Shown here: positions 16,848 to 26,050 of the stretch, in pieces
How the letters are laid out: the number at the start of each line of letters is the position of its first letter
Numbering within the stretch: the first letter of the stretch is position 1
Notes under the pieces: model-generated
The model's input: only the letters and a program-made list of their open reading frames with translations
The model's database searches: none
Told to the model about the DNA's origin: nothing
Program-made: the position numbers and the translations under genes
NCBI GenBank assembly: GCA_900065925.1
Contig: LN890280.1
Span: 1-64,000, forward strand
Source: Nitrosotalea devaniterrae
Lineage (GTDB): Archaea > Thermoproteota > Nitrososphaeria > Nitrososphaerales > Nitrosopumilaceae
Reading direction: 5' to 3'
DNA: 64,000 nt

Positions 16848-18554
16848 TTACAATGTGGATTTGATACTTGAATTATAGCTTGGAAATCCCAATACATCCT
16901 GGTATGCTTTTGGAATCATAAATTTTGATTGAAGCAAGAGATCACTTGCAGCAGAGTCCAGAACATATGTGACTGCCCAGTCATTCTCACTTCGAATTGA
17001 TCTGCCAAATCCCTGTAGAAGTTTTGTCAGTGTCTGTGACTTGTACCATAGTGGAAATTTTTTCATCTTGTCTTTTGTTCGCTTTTCACTTAGGTTTGGA
17101 TATGGTACCTTTGCAATTATCTGAAACCTTGACAGGTCATCTTTTAGGTCAACTCCTTCCCACAATGACGATGACAATAATACGCCGTCTTCATCAAAAG
17201 AATGCTCTTGTAGTACCTCATCCTGAGTCATACCGTTTTCATTTCTACTATGACATATCCTGATTCGTTGTCTATTTTTCTCAGACAGATTGTTTCTTAT
17301 GTCAATACATCTCTTCTCTGAAGAAGTAAGTATCAAACCTCTTTCGGTACTATGTTGTGACAATATCTCATCAATTTTTTTAATTACAGCAAGCTCATCA
17401 TCTTTACTTGAAGAGTAGCTGAGTTTTTTTGTATTAAGAAAGTTAATTCTTCTCCTGTCTGGGGGAAACGGAGATCTTGGAGTGTCAACAAATCCGACCT
17501 TAGATGGATCAAGGCCTGCATTTTCACAAAAACTATCTTTGTCTATTGTTGCTGACATGAAAACTTGATTCTCGATATCAAAGAATGTCTTGACATATTT
17601 TGAAATGTCAAGTGGCTTGACTGAAACTGATCTGAAATTTCCTCGCTCGTCGTTGAATGGATCATTTACAACAAAATTATTTTTGTTCAAGAATATCTCT
17701 GCGTGAGCATTTGCCATCTTTTCATATCTTGATTCTAATTTTGCAAGTAAGGCATAGTCAGGATTTAAAATAAACGCTCTACTGTCCAACAATTCCTTGA
17801 TCTGTTCTGAATATGATCTTGCCAAATCATCAAGCAATTTTGCTACCATGCTCATTTCTGTTAGATTGTATGGCTTTTCATCAATGTGGCATTCAGAAAG
17901 ATATGCATTGTAAATATCGACACCAATGAATTGAATTATCTGATCTTCCACCTTGTGAGCCTCGTCAAAAATTGCGATTGGTTTTGAGACATATTCTGCA
18001 TAGGCCTTTCTGTTGAACTTCATCAGCTGAAAATATGCGGCATAGTTCCAGATTGAATGAGGCGAAGTCAGTGCACGATATTTTTGTTCATAGTAATAAC
18101 ATGAATCCTTGGTAACATCTTGTGGTTCACCAAGCTTTGGCTTGAACTGACATGATTCCTTGACTTTTTTGCCATTCTTCATTGTTGTCTCTTCACAGAG
18201 ACCTTTCTCACAAGTGAGGCCTTTCTGGATTGCACTTCTTGTATCTGATTTGAGGATTGATTCTTGGTCCATCAATTTGAGACAGGCAAAATTTGACTTA
18301 CCCTTTACTGGCATGAGAAATTTCAAGTCCTTGGCATACTGGTCCTGCAATTGCTTGGAAGCAGTAACTATGAAAGAGCTACCAAAATATCTTGCAAGAG
18401 TTGCAGCAATAAGTGATTTTCCGACTCCAGTTGGTGCTGATAAAATGATTGTCTTGTATCCTGATTTGATTTTTTCTTCTATTCCCTGTATGATTTCTTT
18501 TTGTATTTCTCTTGGTTTGAATTCCTCTGGAAAGTGTTCAAGAATAGTAGTCAT
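16848..18554 (-). CDS. XPD/DinG-like iron-sulfur DNA helicase
   Basis: 568-residue superfamily-2 helicase of the XPD/Rad3 type that unwinds 5' to 3', acting in repair. It has Walker A APTGVGKS (about residues 40-47) and then a cysteine-rich insertion (cysteines in NFACLK, LTCEKGLC, ESCQ and DSCYYY), which is the Fe-S cluster region of this family. The DEAH box is IFDEAHKVED, and motif VI is QGFGRSIRSENDW near the C-terminus. It stands alone on the minus strand. Confidence 0.93.
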   Translation of the reverse strand: MTTILEHFPEEFKPREIQKEIIQGIEEKIKSGYKTIILSAPTGVGKSLIAATLARYFGSSFIVTASKQLQDQYAKDLKFLMPVKGKSNFACLKLMDQESILKSDTRSAIQKGLTCEKGLCEETTMKNGKKVKESCQFKPKLGEPQDVTKDSCYYYEQKYRALTSPHSIWNYAAYFQLMKFNRKAYAEYVSKPIAIFDEAHKVEDQIIQFIGVDIYNAYLSECHIDEKPYNLTEMSMVAKLLDDLARSYSEQIKELLDSRAFILNPDYALLAKLESRYEKMANAHAEIFLNKNNFVVNDPFNDERGNFRSVSVKPLDISKYVKTFFDIENQVFMSATIDKDSFCENAGLDPSKVGFVDTPRSPFPPDRRRINFLNTKKLSYSSSKDDELAVIKKIDEILSQHSTERGLILTSSEKRCIDIRNNLSEKNRQRIRICHSRNENGMTQDEVLQEHSFDEDGVLLSSSLWEGVDLKDDLSRFQIIAKVPYPNLSEKRTKDKMKKFPLWYKSQTLTKLLQGFGRSIRSENDWAVTYVLDSAASDLLLQSKFMIPKAYQDVLGFPSYNSSIKSTL

Positions 18555-18732
18555 ATTGATTCAAGATGATTTATCGTTCAAAAACCACGTTACTTAATTC
18601 CTTGTTTTGTTTTCTGATGATTTCAAGGTAAAATATGATCATATTATTTTCTAATTAAAATATTTCAGATAAATTGATTTTTCTACCATGTGATCAAAAA
18701 CAGTAACAAATGTCTATTTCAACTAGATACAA

Positions 18733-20283
18733 TTATTCAGTAGCTATTTTTATCAAGTCAGAAATTTGTTTGCCTTTTCCTTGAGAGATTGCAGATATGC
18801 CTCCAGTCAAACTTTCAGCTGCAATGCCCTTTTTGCCAAATACTTGCACCGCATTTAATGAAGTATAACCGGCCATGCAAATAATCAATGATTTGTGAGA
18901 TCCTTCAAGAGCTTTATTCAAATCTTCAGGGATTTGTTGTGCCATTAACAATCGTTCCGCATCCCTTGCCTTTGGTACGATGATCTTACTCTTGTCAATG
19001 CCCAGAGTTTTTGCAAGTAATTCTATGCCTTCCTCACGTGGAGTATACTGTGTGTGAATCCAAATTACTTTGTCATAGTCACCTACGCTTGATACGGCTT
19101 CTTCCAAGGAAACCTGGGTTCGACTCTGCTTCTTTGCCATCGATTCAAGATTCTTTTTGTACTTTTGTATCCCGTCTGCAATTATTACAACAAACTTTCC
19201 TCCAACATTGCCAAAGTTTGCCATCTGCATTACTGCATATAGTGCAAGGGCGCTGCTTTCACCCATGTCATGACCTTTGTCTATAAAGAATTTCATCAAA
19301 CGCTTTGCCTGTTCAAAATCCATTTCATGTTGTCCTGCGTATTGTTGGGGTTCGTAAAACTTGAGACCTTCTGCCTTGCTTTTTGTTCTAATCCCTGCAA
19401 CATCCTGAGCTGCAATAGGAAATACTACATGTACTGATTTCTTACCATATTTTTCAGACATGTATCTATTCAAACCACCAGATGTTCCACCTGTACCAAA
19501 CGTGCAGACAATTCTAAAATCTTCTAGAGAAAGTCCTTTCTCATGTAATTGTTGATCTATCTCTGCTGCAGTAACAGTTCTATGGATTTCAATATTTGAT
19601 TCGTTATCATATTGTTCTGGGCAGTAGCAGTTGTAGATCTTTGCAAGAAGCTTTGCCAAGTTTATGATATCTTGTTTAGCTAACAGTTCTTGAGCCTCAG
19701 TTATTGCATTTTCAAAAATGGTTGGATCAAATCCAAGCTCAGATAACTGTGATCTAATATTGGCAGCAGTTGCTTTTGCAGCCAAAACATTTGGACTGTC
19801 TTTCATACCTGGAGCTGGGCATATGTCCATGTCAAGATTTATGATGCGAATTTTTTCATTTCGTAATTCCTCAAACACCCCATCCTGCAGCTTTCTTGAG
19901 ACTAGGGCAACTACATCAAGTCCAATCTTTGATAATTGTCCAAGTGCAATTCCAAAGTTACCTGAAGTAGCTTCGAATATTGTCTGTCCACTTTTTAGCT
20001 TACCTGTAGTAATGGCATCATGGATTATGTTAACTGCGGGTCTTACCTTAATCGATCCTGTAAGCAAGTTAGAATCAAACTTGCCAAAAATTTTCAGATC
20101 TTTATCATCCAAATTTACGTTAAATTCTTTTTTTGCACATTCTTTCAAATCTTGCGTGATGTCAGTCAATGGTGTTGCGTTAACCACTTCGGATCCATTT
20201 TCTAGATGGGGGATCTTACTCCAAATTTCTCTTTCAAAACGCTCAAGTAAATTACTGTCAACATTAGCTGTATTTTGTTCCAT
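18733..20283 (-). CDS. Cysteine-synthase-like PLP enzyme fused to a rhodanese domain
   Basis: 516-residue fusion. Residues about 35-385 are a fold-type II PLP enzyme of the cysteine synthase/threonine synthase class: Schiff-base lysine K79 in TGSIKVRP, the substrate loop ATSGNFG, and the phosphate loop GTGGTSGG. An extra helical insertion at about 170-240 is absent from ordinary CysK. Residues about 395-510 look like a rhodanese domain, with the active-site loop CMAGYTS (cysteine near 467) and the closing LTGGISA motif. This suggests a sulfur donor built into a beta-substitution enzyme, perhaps for cysteine synthesis, but the substrate is not shown. It begins with ATG after a TATA-poor spacer and is not in an operon. 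Confidence 0.85.
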   Translation of the reverse strand: MEQNTANVDSNLLERFEREIWSKIPHLENGSEVVNATPLTDITQDLKECAKKEFNVNLDDKDLKIFGKFDSNLLTGSIKVRPAVNIIHDAITTGKLKSGQTIFEATSGNFGIALGQLSKIGLDVVALVSRKLQDGVFEELRNEKIRIINLDMDICPAPGMKDSPNVLAAKATAANIRSQLSELGFDPTIFENAITEAQELLAKQDIINLAKLLAKIYNCYCPEQYDNESNIEIHRTVTAAEIDQQLHEKGLSLEDFRIVCTFGTGGTSGGLNRYMSEKYGKKSVHVVFPIAAQDVAGIRTKSKAEGLKFYEPQQYAGQHEMDFEQAKRLMKFFIDKGHDMGESSALALYAVMQMANFGNVGGKFVVIIADGIQKYKKNLESMAKKQSRTQVSLEEAVSSVGDYDKVIWIHTQYTPREEGIELLAKTLGIDKSKIIVPKARDAERLLMAQQIPEDLNKALEGSHKSLIICMAGYTSLNAVQVFGKKGIAAESLTGGISAISQGKGKQISDLIKIATE

Positions 20284-20377
20284 TTTTGCCTTCAGAGCTT
20301 GATGGATAAAATGATCTTATAAAATGTACACTAACTTTCTATAGGTGTTTTAAGGGTTCAAAGCAGGAAAATCCGCA

Positions 20378-20986
20378 TCATCCAATCTTGTCAAACTGTC
20401 GCAAACTCTTCCAGAGATACCAAGTTGCTGCAGTTCTGTGTGGTTTCCACCTTTGACCAAGTTTTTCAGCCTCTTTTGGTTTTGGCATCTCGGGCAACGA
20501 AAACAGCATCTGGACACCTTTTCTCAAAGCAAGATCGCCAACAGGAAAAATATCTTGTCTTCCAAGAGAAAAAATAAGGAACATCTCTGCAGTCCACCTC
20601 CCTATTCCCTTGACCTGAGTTAGGTGGATTATCACATCCTCATCACTCATCCTTGAAATTGTTCTCATGTTCAACCTCCCTTCTTCTACGTGCTTTGCTA
20701 AGTCCTTCAGGTACTCTATCTTCATACTAGATAGACCAACTGTACGAAGTTTGGATTTTCTTGTAGCAAGAATATCAGAGGCGGTTGGAAATTTTGGATA
20801 CAAGTCCTTGAACCTCTTAAAAATTGCATCTGCTGCACTGGTTGCAAGCTGCTGAGAGATTATTGATTCTACAAGTACAGCAAAGTGACCACTTCTCTTC
20901 TTTAGTTTATACTTGCCAACTACATCTATGATGTTAGACAACGCTGGATCCTTTTGAAGAAATGTTATTGCGTCATCAACTGTCAT
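20378..20986 (-). CDS. AlkA-like DNA-3-methyladenine glycosylase
   Basis: 202-residue helix-hairpin-helix base-excision glycosylase. The HhH motif is VKGIGRWTAEM (about residues 125-135), with the catalytic aspartate in VGDLALRKG about 18 residues later. ESIISQQLATSAADAIF at the N-terminal helical core is typical of 3-methyladenine DNA glycosylase II. It ends one base before the CDF transporter start region and probably shares its transcript. Confidence 0.93.
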   Translation of the reverse strand: MTVDDAITFLQKDPALSNIIDVVGKYKLKKRSGHFAVLVESIISQQLATSAADAIFKRFKDLYPKFPTASDILATRKSKLRTVGLSSMKIEYLKDLAKHVEEGRLNMRTISRMSDEDVIIHLTQVKGIGRWTAEMFLIFSLGRQDIFPVGDLALRKGVQMLFSLPEMPKPKEAEKLGQRWKPHRTAATWYLWKSLRQFDKIG

Positions 20987-20987
20987 A

Positions 20988-22346
20988 CTAGCTTGGCTCT
21001 GGATGTATAGTAACTATGGCATTTTTTATTTGATTTTTAATTTTATCTTCTATATCTGAAACAATATCGTGAACCTCTTCTATGGTAAGATCTTTTTCAA
21101 ATGAACAATCAATATCTACCTTGAATATATCCTGCAAGTGTAATGTTATAACCCTGCCAATTTTTTTCACCTTGGGATATTCCTTTATGATATTAGTTAC
21201 CTGCTCCTCTATTGTTATGTCTTCTACTGGGGTACTCTTTGGAATTGAAACATATGGTTCAAGATGGATGGTAATGTGATTTACATCTATAACAGATTTT
21301 TTTATCTGAGATTCTATTTCATCTGATACATTATGTGCATCTTCAAGTGACATGTTTCGATCAACCATTACATGCAGGCTTATGAAAACACCATTTTCTG
21401 CAGTAAACGAGCTTACGTTGTGGATTTCTTTTACTCCCTGTACTGAAGTTGCAACTTTATTTATGATATAATCTGCAGGTACATCCTTCCAAGTTGGTTC
21501 AAAGTGGATAGTGACATTGGAATTTGCAATGGCATTTTTGATATTTCTTTCTACATTAGCACTAATTTTGTGAGCTTCTTCAAAGCTTGATGCCGCGCTT
21601 AACGATATTGTAATTTCTGTAAAAATATCGCTTCCTGATCTACGTATCTGAACAGATTCTGTTTTCATAACTCCGGCAGTGTTACTTACAATATCTTGTA
21701 CCCTTTTGACCATATTTGCAGGAACTGCATCAGTTAGCTCAAGGCCACTTTTGTGGATTAACTTCAGACTCAATGCAGCAAGCAAGCCTCCAAGGATGAG
21801 TGCAGCAATATTATCACCCTGATAGAATCCCATGATAACAAACACAATTCCTACCAAGGCAACAGATGTGGCACCCATGTCCATGAGAGCATGATACAGG
21901 TCCACTCTAAGCGTAGAGCCATCTGTTTTCTGCAGGGCTCTTCTCAGGATTGCTATTCTAAAGAAGATTGACCCAAGAGTATACACTGCTGCTATTATTG
22001 CAAGAATTCCAGGTACAACTAGGGGCTTTGGTTCCTGGAATCTTGATACAGATTCGTAAACAAAAAACAATGAAATTACAAGAATTATGATTCCTGCAAC
22101 AAAACTACCCATCGTCTCAATTTTTCCATGACCATAGGTATGTTCTCTATCCGGTGGTTTTGTAGACCATTTTGCTGCAACAAGCAAAACTACAGTTACG
22201 ATAGAATCCAATATTGCATGAACACTGTCTGTGATAAGGGCAAGACTGTTGGAAGAAACTCCGATCAAAAATTCTACTGCAAAAGCAGAAAGTATTACAG
22301 CAAGGGAAATTTTTAATGCATTTGTCTTGATATTGTGCAAGCTCAA
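20988..22346 (-). CDS. Cation diffusion facilitator with three ZT-dimer domains
   Basis: 452-residue metal exporter. Residues 1-205 form the six-helix CDF core. The metal site is TDSVHAILD in TM2 and YHALMD in TM5, giving an H-x3-D pair in each helix as in zinc-type carriers. The cytoplasmic part repeats the ZT-dimer fold three times (about 212-285, 292-365 and 375-450), each ending NVTIHFEP, HITIHLEP or IVTIHPEP. Most CDF proteins have a single such domain. The start is TTG at 22346, overlapping the kinase stop. Transported ion unknown, likely Zn, Mn or Fe. Confidence 0.92.
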   Translation of the reverse strand: MSLHNIKTNALKISLAVILSAFAVEFLIGVSSNSLALITDSVHAILDSIVTVVLLVAAKWSTKPPDREHTYGHGKIETMGSFVAGIIILVISLFFVYESVSRFQEPKPLVVPGILAIIAAVYTLGSIFFRIAILRRALQKTDGSTLRVDLYHALMDMGATSVALVGIVFVIMGFYQGDNIAALILGGLLAALSLKLIHKSGLELTDAVPANMVKRVQDIVSNTAGVMKTESVQIRRSGSDIFTEITISLSAASSFEEAHKISANVERNIKNAIANSNVTIHFEPTWKDVPADYIINKVATSVQGVKEIHNVSSFTAENGVFISLHVMVDRNMSLEDAHNVSDEIESQIKKSVIDVNHITIHLEPYVSIPKSTPVEDITIEEQVTNIIKEYPKVKKIGRVITLHLQDIFKVDIDCSFEKDLTIEEVHDIVSDIEDKIKNQIKNAIVTIHPEPS

Positions 22347-23110
22347 CTCTTGTCCAACCCCAACATCTTTAGTATCTCATCAAAATTTTCTCTTGACTGG
22401 TCGTGTTTGTATTTTTTAAGAGGACCTATCATTTTTTTCTTGTTTGGTATTTTTATAATATTTTTAACAATACTTGAAAGAGCAGAGCCTATGAAGATTG
22501 ATTGAGTAGCAGATGTAACATTTGAAGTTCTTCTGTTTGTACTGGCACTTTCAAAATCAATTATGCATGGAGATTTTCCTACAATCACATGCTTGTGGAT
22601 ATAGCTTAGCTCTCCATGATCAAGATGAATTGTATCAAGTGTGTGACAGTCTTCTAGAACTTGTCTTACAATAGACTTTAGCTTTGCAGCACTTCCCCTA
22701 CCCTTTAGATCTTTTACCCAGTCAGTTATTTTTTTACCTTCTACATATTCCATTATCAAGAAATTTTTACTGCTGTCTACAAGTTTTGGACCTACACTTG
22801 CCTTGTTTGCAATCTTTAGCAATTTTGCCTCGCTTTTCATCTCTTGTCTGCTTGAATCTATTCTGCGAATCTTGAGGGCTACATCTTTTTTGCCAAGTCG
22901 TGATAATACAACAACTCCAACATAGCCTTTGCCAAGTACATGGATATTATTCAGAGTTGTCTCACCCTGAAATGATACACCTGTAATCCCGAGTTTTTTA
23001 AGCTCGGCAAGTCTTTTGGCAAGTTCACTTTTTGTGGCCTTGGGGTATCCTAGTATGAGAGAATATGGTTCTTTGACAAGCTTACTTGCTGGAACCAAAG
23101 ATGAGTTCAT
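22343..23110 (-). CDS. RIO-like serine/threonine protein kinase (COG2112 type)
   Basis: 255-residue small protein kinase. It has a glycine loop GKGYVGVV, ATP lysine in VALKIRR, hinge IMEYVEGKK, catalytic loop HLDHGELSYIHKHVI and metal-binding IIDFESAS in place of DFG. Its order and size match the archaeal predicted Ser/Thr kinases of COG2112. The first 29 bases overlap the end of the CCA-enzyme gene, so the two are translationally coupled. Targets are unknown; the operon partners concern RNA ends. Confidence 0.88.
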   Translation of the reverse strand: MNSSLVPASKLVKEPYSLILGYPKATKSELAKRLAELKKLGITGVSFQGETTLNNIHVLGKGYVGVVVLSRLGKKDVALKIRRIDSSRQEMKSEAKLLKIANKASVGPKLVDSSKNFLIMEYVEGKKITDWVKDLKGRGSAAKLKSIVRQVLEDCHTLDTIHLDHGELSYIHKHVIVGKSPCIIDFESASTNRRTSNVTSATQSIFIGSALSSIVKNIIKIPNKKKMIGPLKKYKHDQSRENFDEILKMLGLDKS

Positions 23111-24416
23111 TGGTAGAGGTTAACTCCGCCAGAGCCTTTTTAATGGATTTGCTTGTCACCTGATTGCCCCCTAGCACCCTAAAACTACGTTTCATGTCTG
23201 GGATTATTCCACTTGGAATGCCTGCCTTTGACAAATTTTTCTTCAAAAGGGACTGTAAGAATTTTTTTGCTTCATGGAACTCTCTTTGTTGTAAAGACAG
23301 GATTCTTCCATCATCGTCAACCCATGTTAGCTTGTTCTTGGAATTTCGCAAAATAAAATTCTCTGATTCTGCTTTTCTAAATACATCTGGACCATTTTTG
23401 ACAAGTGCTTTTTCAATTGTTGTAGAATGTAAAAGAAAAAGCATTGCAGCCTCTGATGTTTCATCTGTTGTTGCACTCTTACGCAATACCTGAAACCCTC
23501 CAAGTTCGAGTTGGCCTGAAAGAGCAGTTGCTCCCCTTTTTACCTGACCCCAGATTATGTCAGGACTTCTAGATTTGTAATCAAACTTGACAACTAGAAT
23601 ATTTTGTAGGTTTTTTGTGTCTACAATTGGTTTTTTTCCGTTGAAAAATATCATGGATGGTTTTTTCAGATATGCTCTTGCTGCAAGTATGAACTTGCCA
23701 CAATTTTGTGCAGAAATTGCAGTTCCGAGGTTTCTGTTACTATCTACTGGATCTATTAGTACTAATGCAGTCTCAAATTTTTTTGTGGGACTTCCTATCA
23801 CTTGTCCCTGAGCAAAGTTTGCAGCAGCTTCTAAAACTTTTATAAAACTACCATAATGATAAATCAAAACTTCAGAAACATATCCACCAAATCCCTCCCT
23901 GGCTATCTCTGCTCCATAAATGTTGATTCCTCTCAGAAACTTTTTGAGCAGTCTTACCTCATTCTTTTTTTGCTCATCTAGTTGTTCCAGTATGAATCTA
24001 GTATGAAATGATGATCTATCCGCTGCACTCTTCCACTGTCCTTTTTCTACATCATAGCAAGGAACAACATTTACTTTGGTACCTTCAACCACTGCCTCAA
24101 CGTATGGATGTTCTGAATATCTGACATAAGGATGAAATTTTTCCATAGATTTTTTGCCAATTTTATTTCCAATTTCTTCAAATCGTTTTTCATTTGTATC
24201 TTTTTTGATCTTGACAAAGATATCAAGATCCAACTTACCCTTGAGCCAAGTTCCCTTTGCAAAAGACCCGCCAAGCTCAACAGAAATAACTTCTGGATGA
24301 TTTGTGGCTTCCTTTTTTACCAAGGCAAGCAACTTTTCTGCAAGTGCTCCTATCTCTTCTTGTTCTTGCCTTGCAGGAATTGATATTTTTCTTGCCTGCT
24401 CCAAAATATTACTCAT
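23082..24416 (-). CDS. cca: CCA tRNA nucleotidyltransferase, archaeal class I
   Basis: Adds or repairs the 3' CCA of tRNA. The 444-residue protein has the class I nucleotidyltransferase head GGSFAKGTWLKGKLDLDIF with both catalytic aspartates (about residues 50-68), then a central domain, a body and a tail domain (about 285-440). The ATG overlaps the stop of the upstream gene by 4 bp (ATGA). It sits in an RNA-end-processing operon with a 2',3'-cyclic phosphodiesterase and a kinase. The single tRNA of this window already encodes CCA, so the enzyme may act mainly in repair. Confidence 0.95.
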   Translation of the reverse strand: MSNILEQARKISIPARQEQEEIGALAEKLLALVKKEATNHPEVISVELGGSFAKGTWLKGKLDLDIFVKIKKDTNEKRFEEIGNKIGKKSMEKFHPYVRYSEHPYVEAVVEGTKVNVVPCYDVEKGQWKSAADRSSFHTRFILEQLDEQKKNEVRLLKKFLRGINIYGAEIAREGFGGYVSEVLIYHYGSFIKVLEAAANFAQGQVIGSPTKKFETALVLIDPVDSNRNLGTAISAQNCGKFILAARAYLKKPSMIFFNGKKPIVDTKNLQNILVVKFDYKSRSPDIIWGQVKRGATALSGQLELGGFQVLRKSATTDETSEAAMLFLLHSTTIEKALVKNGPDVFRKAESENFILRNSKNKLTWVDDDGRILSLQQREFHEAKKFLQSLLKKNLSKAGIPSGIIPDMKRSFRVLGGNQVTSKSIKKALAELTSTNELIFGSSK

Positions 24417-24952
24417 TGAGCCAAAACCACCTGTAAATCAGAGTATATTGGGCCATTAGGAGTTAAGATGCTTTGCTTGAACTTTAACTCTGTCATGGTA
24501 TAGTTTCCCAGATCAATTTTCTTGAATTTTTCTATCATACCTGAAATGTCATCTATCCTGTTTTTGATTCTAAATATTGTCAGATGTGCCTTGAAAGGCT
24601 TGTCTGATTTGAATCCTATGGGTTCAAGTTTTTTTTCTACCTGTGATGCAAGCTCTACTAATTTCTTTGATGCTGTCTCATCTACCCCAATCCATATCAC
24701 TCGAGGAGATCTTGGATTTGGAAATGCACCAACATGAGTAAATCTCACCTCAATTGGCTTGAATGAAATAGTAGACAAGGCTTTTTTTACATTCGATGCA
24801 GCTTCTTCGGTTATCTCTCCTAGGAACAAAAGCGTAAAGTGCATATTTTTTTTGTTTACAGCAGTTGCCTTTATCTTAAATTCAGATTGTACTTTGGCAA
24901 TTGCATCTAAAATATTGTCATCTTGAATTTCTACTGCAACAAAGGCACGCAT
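24413..24952 (-). CDS. thpR: RNA 2',3'-cyclic phosphodiesterase (ThpR/LigT)
   Basis: 179-residue 2H phosphoesterase that hydrolyses 2',3'-cyclic RNA ends. The two catalytic H-x-T-x motifs are HFTL (about residue 42) and HLTI (about residue 124), spaced as in the family. First gene of a minus-strand run that continues with cca, the kinase, the CDF transporter and the AlkA-like gene. Confidence 0.93.
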   Translation of the reverse strand: MRAFVAVEIQDDNILDAIAKVQSEFKIKATAVNKKNMHFTLLFLGEITEEAASNVKKALSTISFKPIEVRFTHVGAFPNPRSPRVIWIGVDETASKKLVELASQVEKKLEPIGFKSDKPFKAHLTIFRIKNRIDDISGMIEKFKKIDLGNYTMTELKFKQSILTPNGPIYSDLQVVLAQ

Positions 24953-25010
24953 TAGTGGAATTCAGATTATGGCATCTATAATGATTTTCGGTAGCTTCAT
25001 AGACTAGGGA

Positions 25011-25571
25011 ATGAAATTTGTGAGTGTGAAACTAATCGTATGTCTTACGGGAATGCCCGGTGCTGGAAAAACCACTATTGCCGAGGGCCTAAAATCAAAA
25101 GGCTTTGATAAAATTACAATGGGAGATGCAGTAAGAGCAGAGGCAACAAGAAGAAAGATAGAGCCTACTGGAGAAAATCTTGGAAAGCTCATGATTGAGC
25201 TACGAGAAAAAAATGGTCCAGGGGCAGTAGCAGAGCTCATAAAAGATGGTATCCAAAATTCCGAGTCCGATGTTGTACTTGTAGATGGAGTACGCTCACT
25301 TGCAGAAGTCAATGTACTGAAAAAAATTGGCACAGTCAAAGTTCTTGCAATACATGCATCTGGTGATACAAGGTACAAGTTTCTAACAGGACGTGGCAGA
25401 TCTGATGCCCCTTCTGATCGCGAAGATTTTACAAAAAGGGATTCAAGGGAGATTGGAGTTGGCATGAGTGAATCAATTGCACTTGCGGATGAAACAATCT
25501 CAAACAACAATATGACAATTGAAGAATTGGTCGGCACTGCGTATCAAGTTATCAAAGGCTGGATGACTTGA
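25011..25571 (+). CDS. UPF0200-type nucleotide kinase-like ATPase
   Basis: 186-residue P-loop protein resembling dephospho-CoA kinase and archaeal UPF0200. Walker A is LTGMPGAGKTT (about residues 11-21), there is a MGDAVR substrate loop, VVLVDGVRS for Walker B, and a lid-like RSDAPSDREDF segment. Biochemical role in archaea is not fixed by sequence. The stop overlaps the TTG start of the UPF0201 gene, a pairing seen widely in archaea. Confidence 0.88.
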   Translation: MKFVSVKLIVCLTGMPGAGKTTIAEGLKSKGFDKITMGDAVRAEATRRKIEPTGENLGKLMIELREKNGPGAVAELIKDGIQNSESDVVLVDGVRSLAEVNVLKKIGTVKVLAIHASGDTRYKFLTGRGRSDAPSDREDFTKRDSREIGVGMSESIALADETISNNNMTIEELVGTAYQVIKGWMT

Positions 25572-25981
25572 AGATTCCAAAAGTTGCCTGCAAAATTGAG
25601 GTCTATGCTGCAGTAAATCCATCTGAAGATCCAGACAAGGTAAGGCTTGCAGTATCCAAAGTCATATTGGAAACAGACTATCAATACAAGGAAGGAAGCA
25701 TCAAGGCAATATCTCATGAACTAGAATCCATTTCAAAGATACAAGAGACAATCAAAAAACATCGAAGCAACCGAGTTTACCGAAGGCAGATGCGATACAA
25801 TACCAAGGGAGACACTACATGGTTTTACCTCAACAAACAGGCAGCATTTGTAGATGTAATTGCGATATGTGAAGAGGCAGAAGAGTCTGCCATGGGTCCA
25901 ATCAAGGTGATACTTCACTCCAAGGATCTGGACAAGATAATGGATTGGCTTGCTCCTGACGACAGGGAAATAACTGGATAA
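25568..25981 (+). CDS. UPF0201 RNA-binding-like protein (COG1325)
   Basis: 137-residue alpha-beta protein with the UPF0201 pattern: VYAAVNPSEDPDKVRLAV at the start, a charged central helix, and RVYRRQMRYNTKGDTTWFYLNKQAA in the middle. COG1325 members were proposed as exosome-associated RNA-binding proteins. The start is TTG at 25568 within the upstream stop (TTGA). Confidence 0.85.
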   Translation: MKIPKVACKIEVYAAVNPSEDPDKVRLAVSKVILETDYQYKEGSIKAISHELESISKIQETIKKHRSNRVYRRQMRYNTKGDTTWFYLNKQAAFVDVIAICEEAEESAMGPIKVILHSKDLDKIMDWLAPDDREITG

Positions 25982-26050
25982 ATTTTATCACACTTGCTCA
26001 ACTAGTGTACATTTGCACTTTTTTATGAAAACCCCACGAGATAAAATTGC

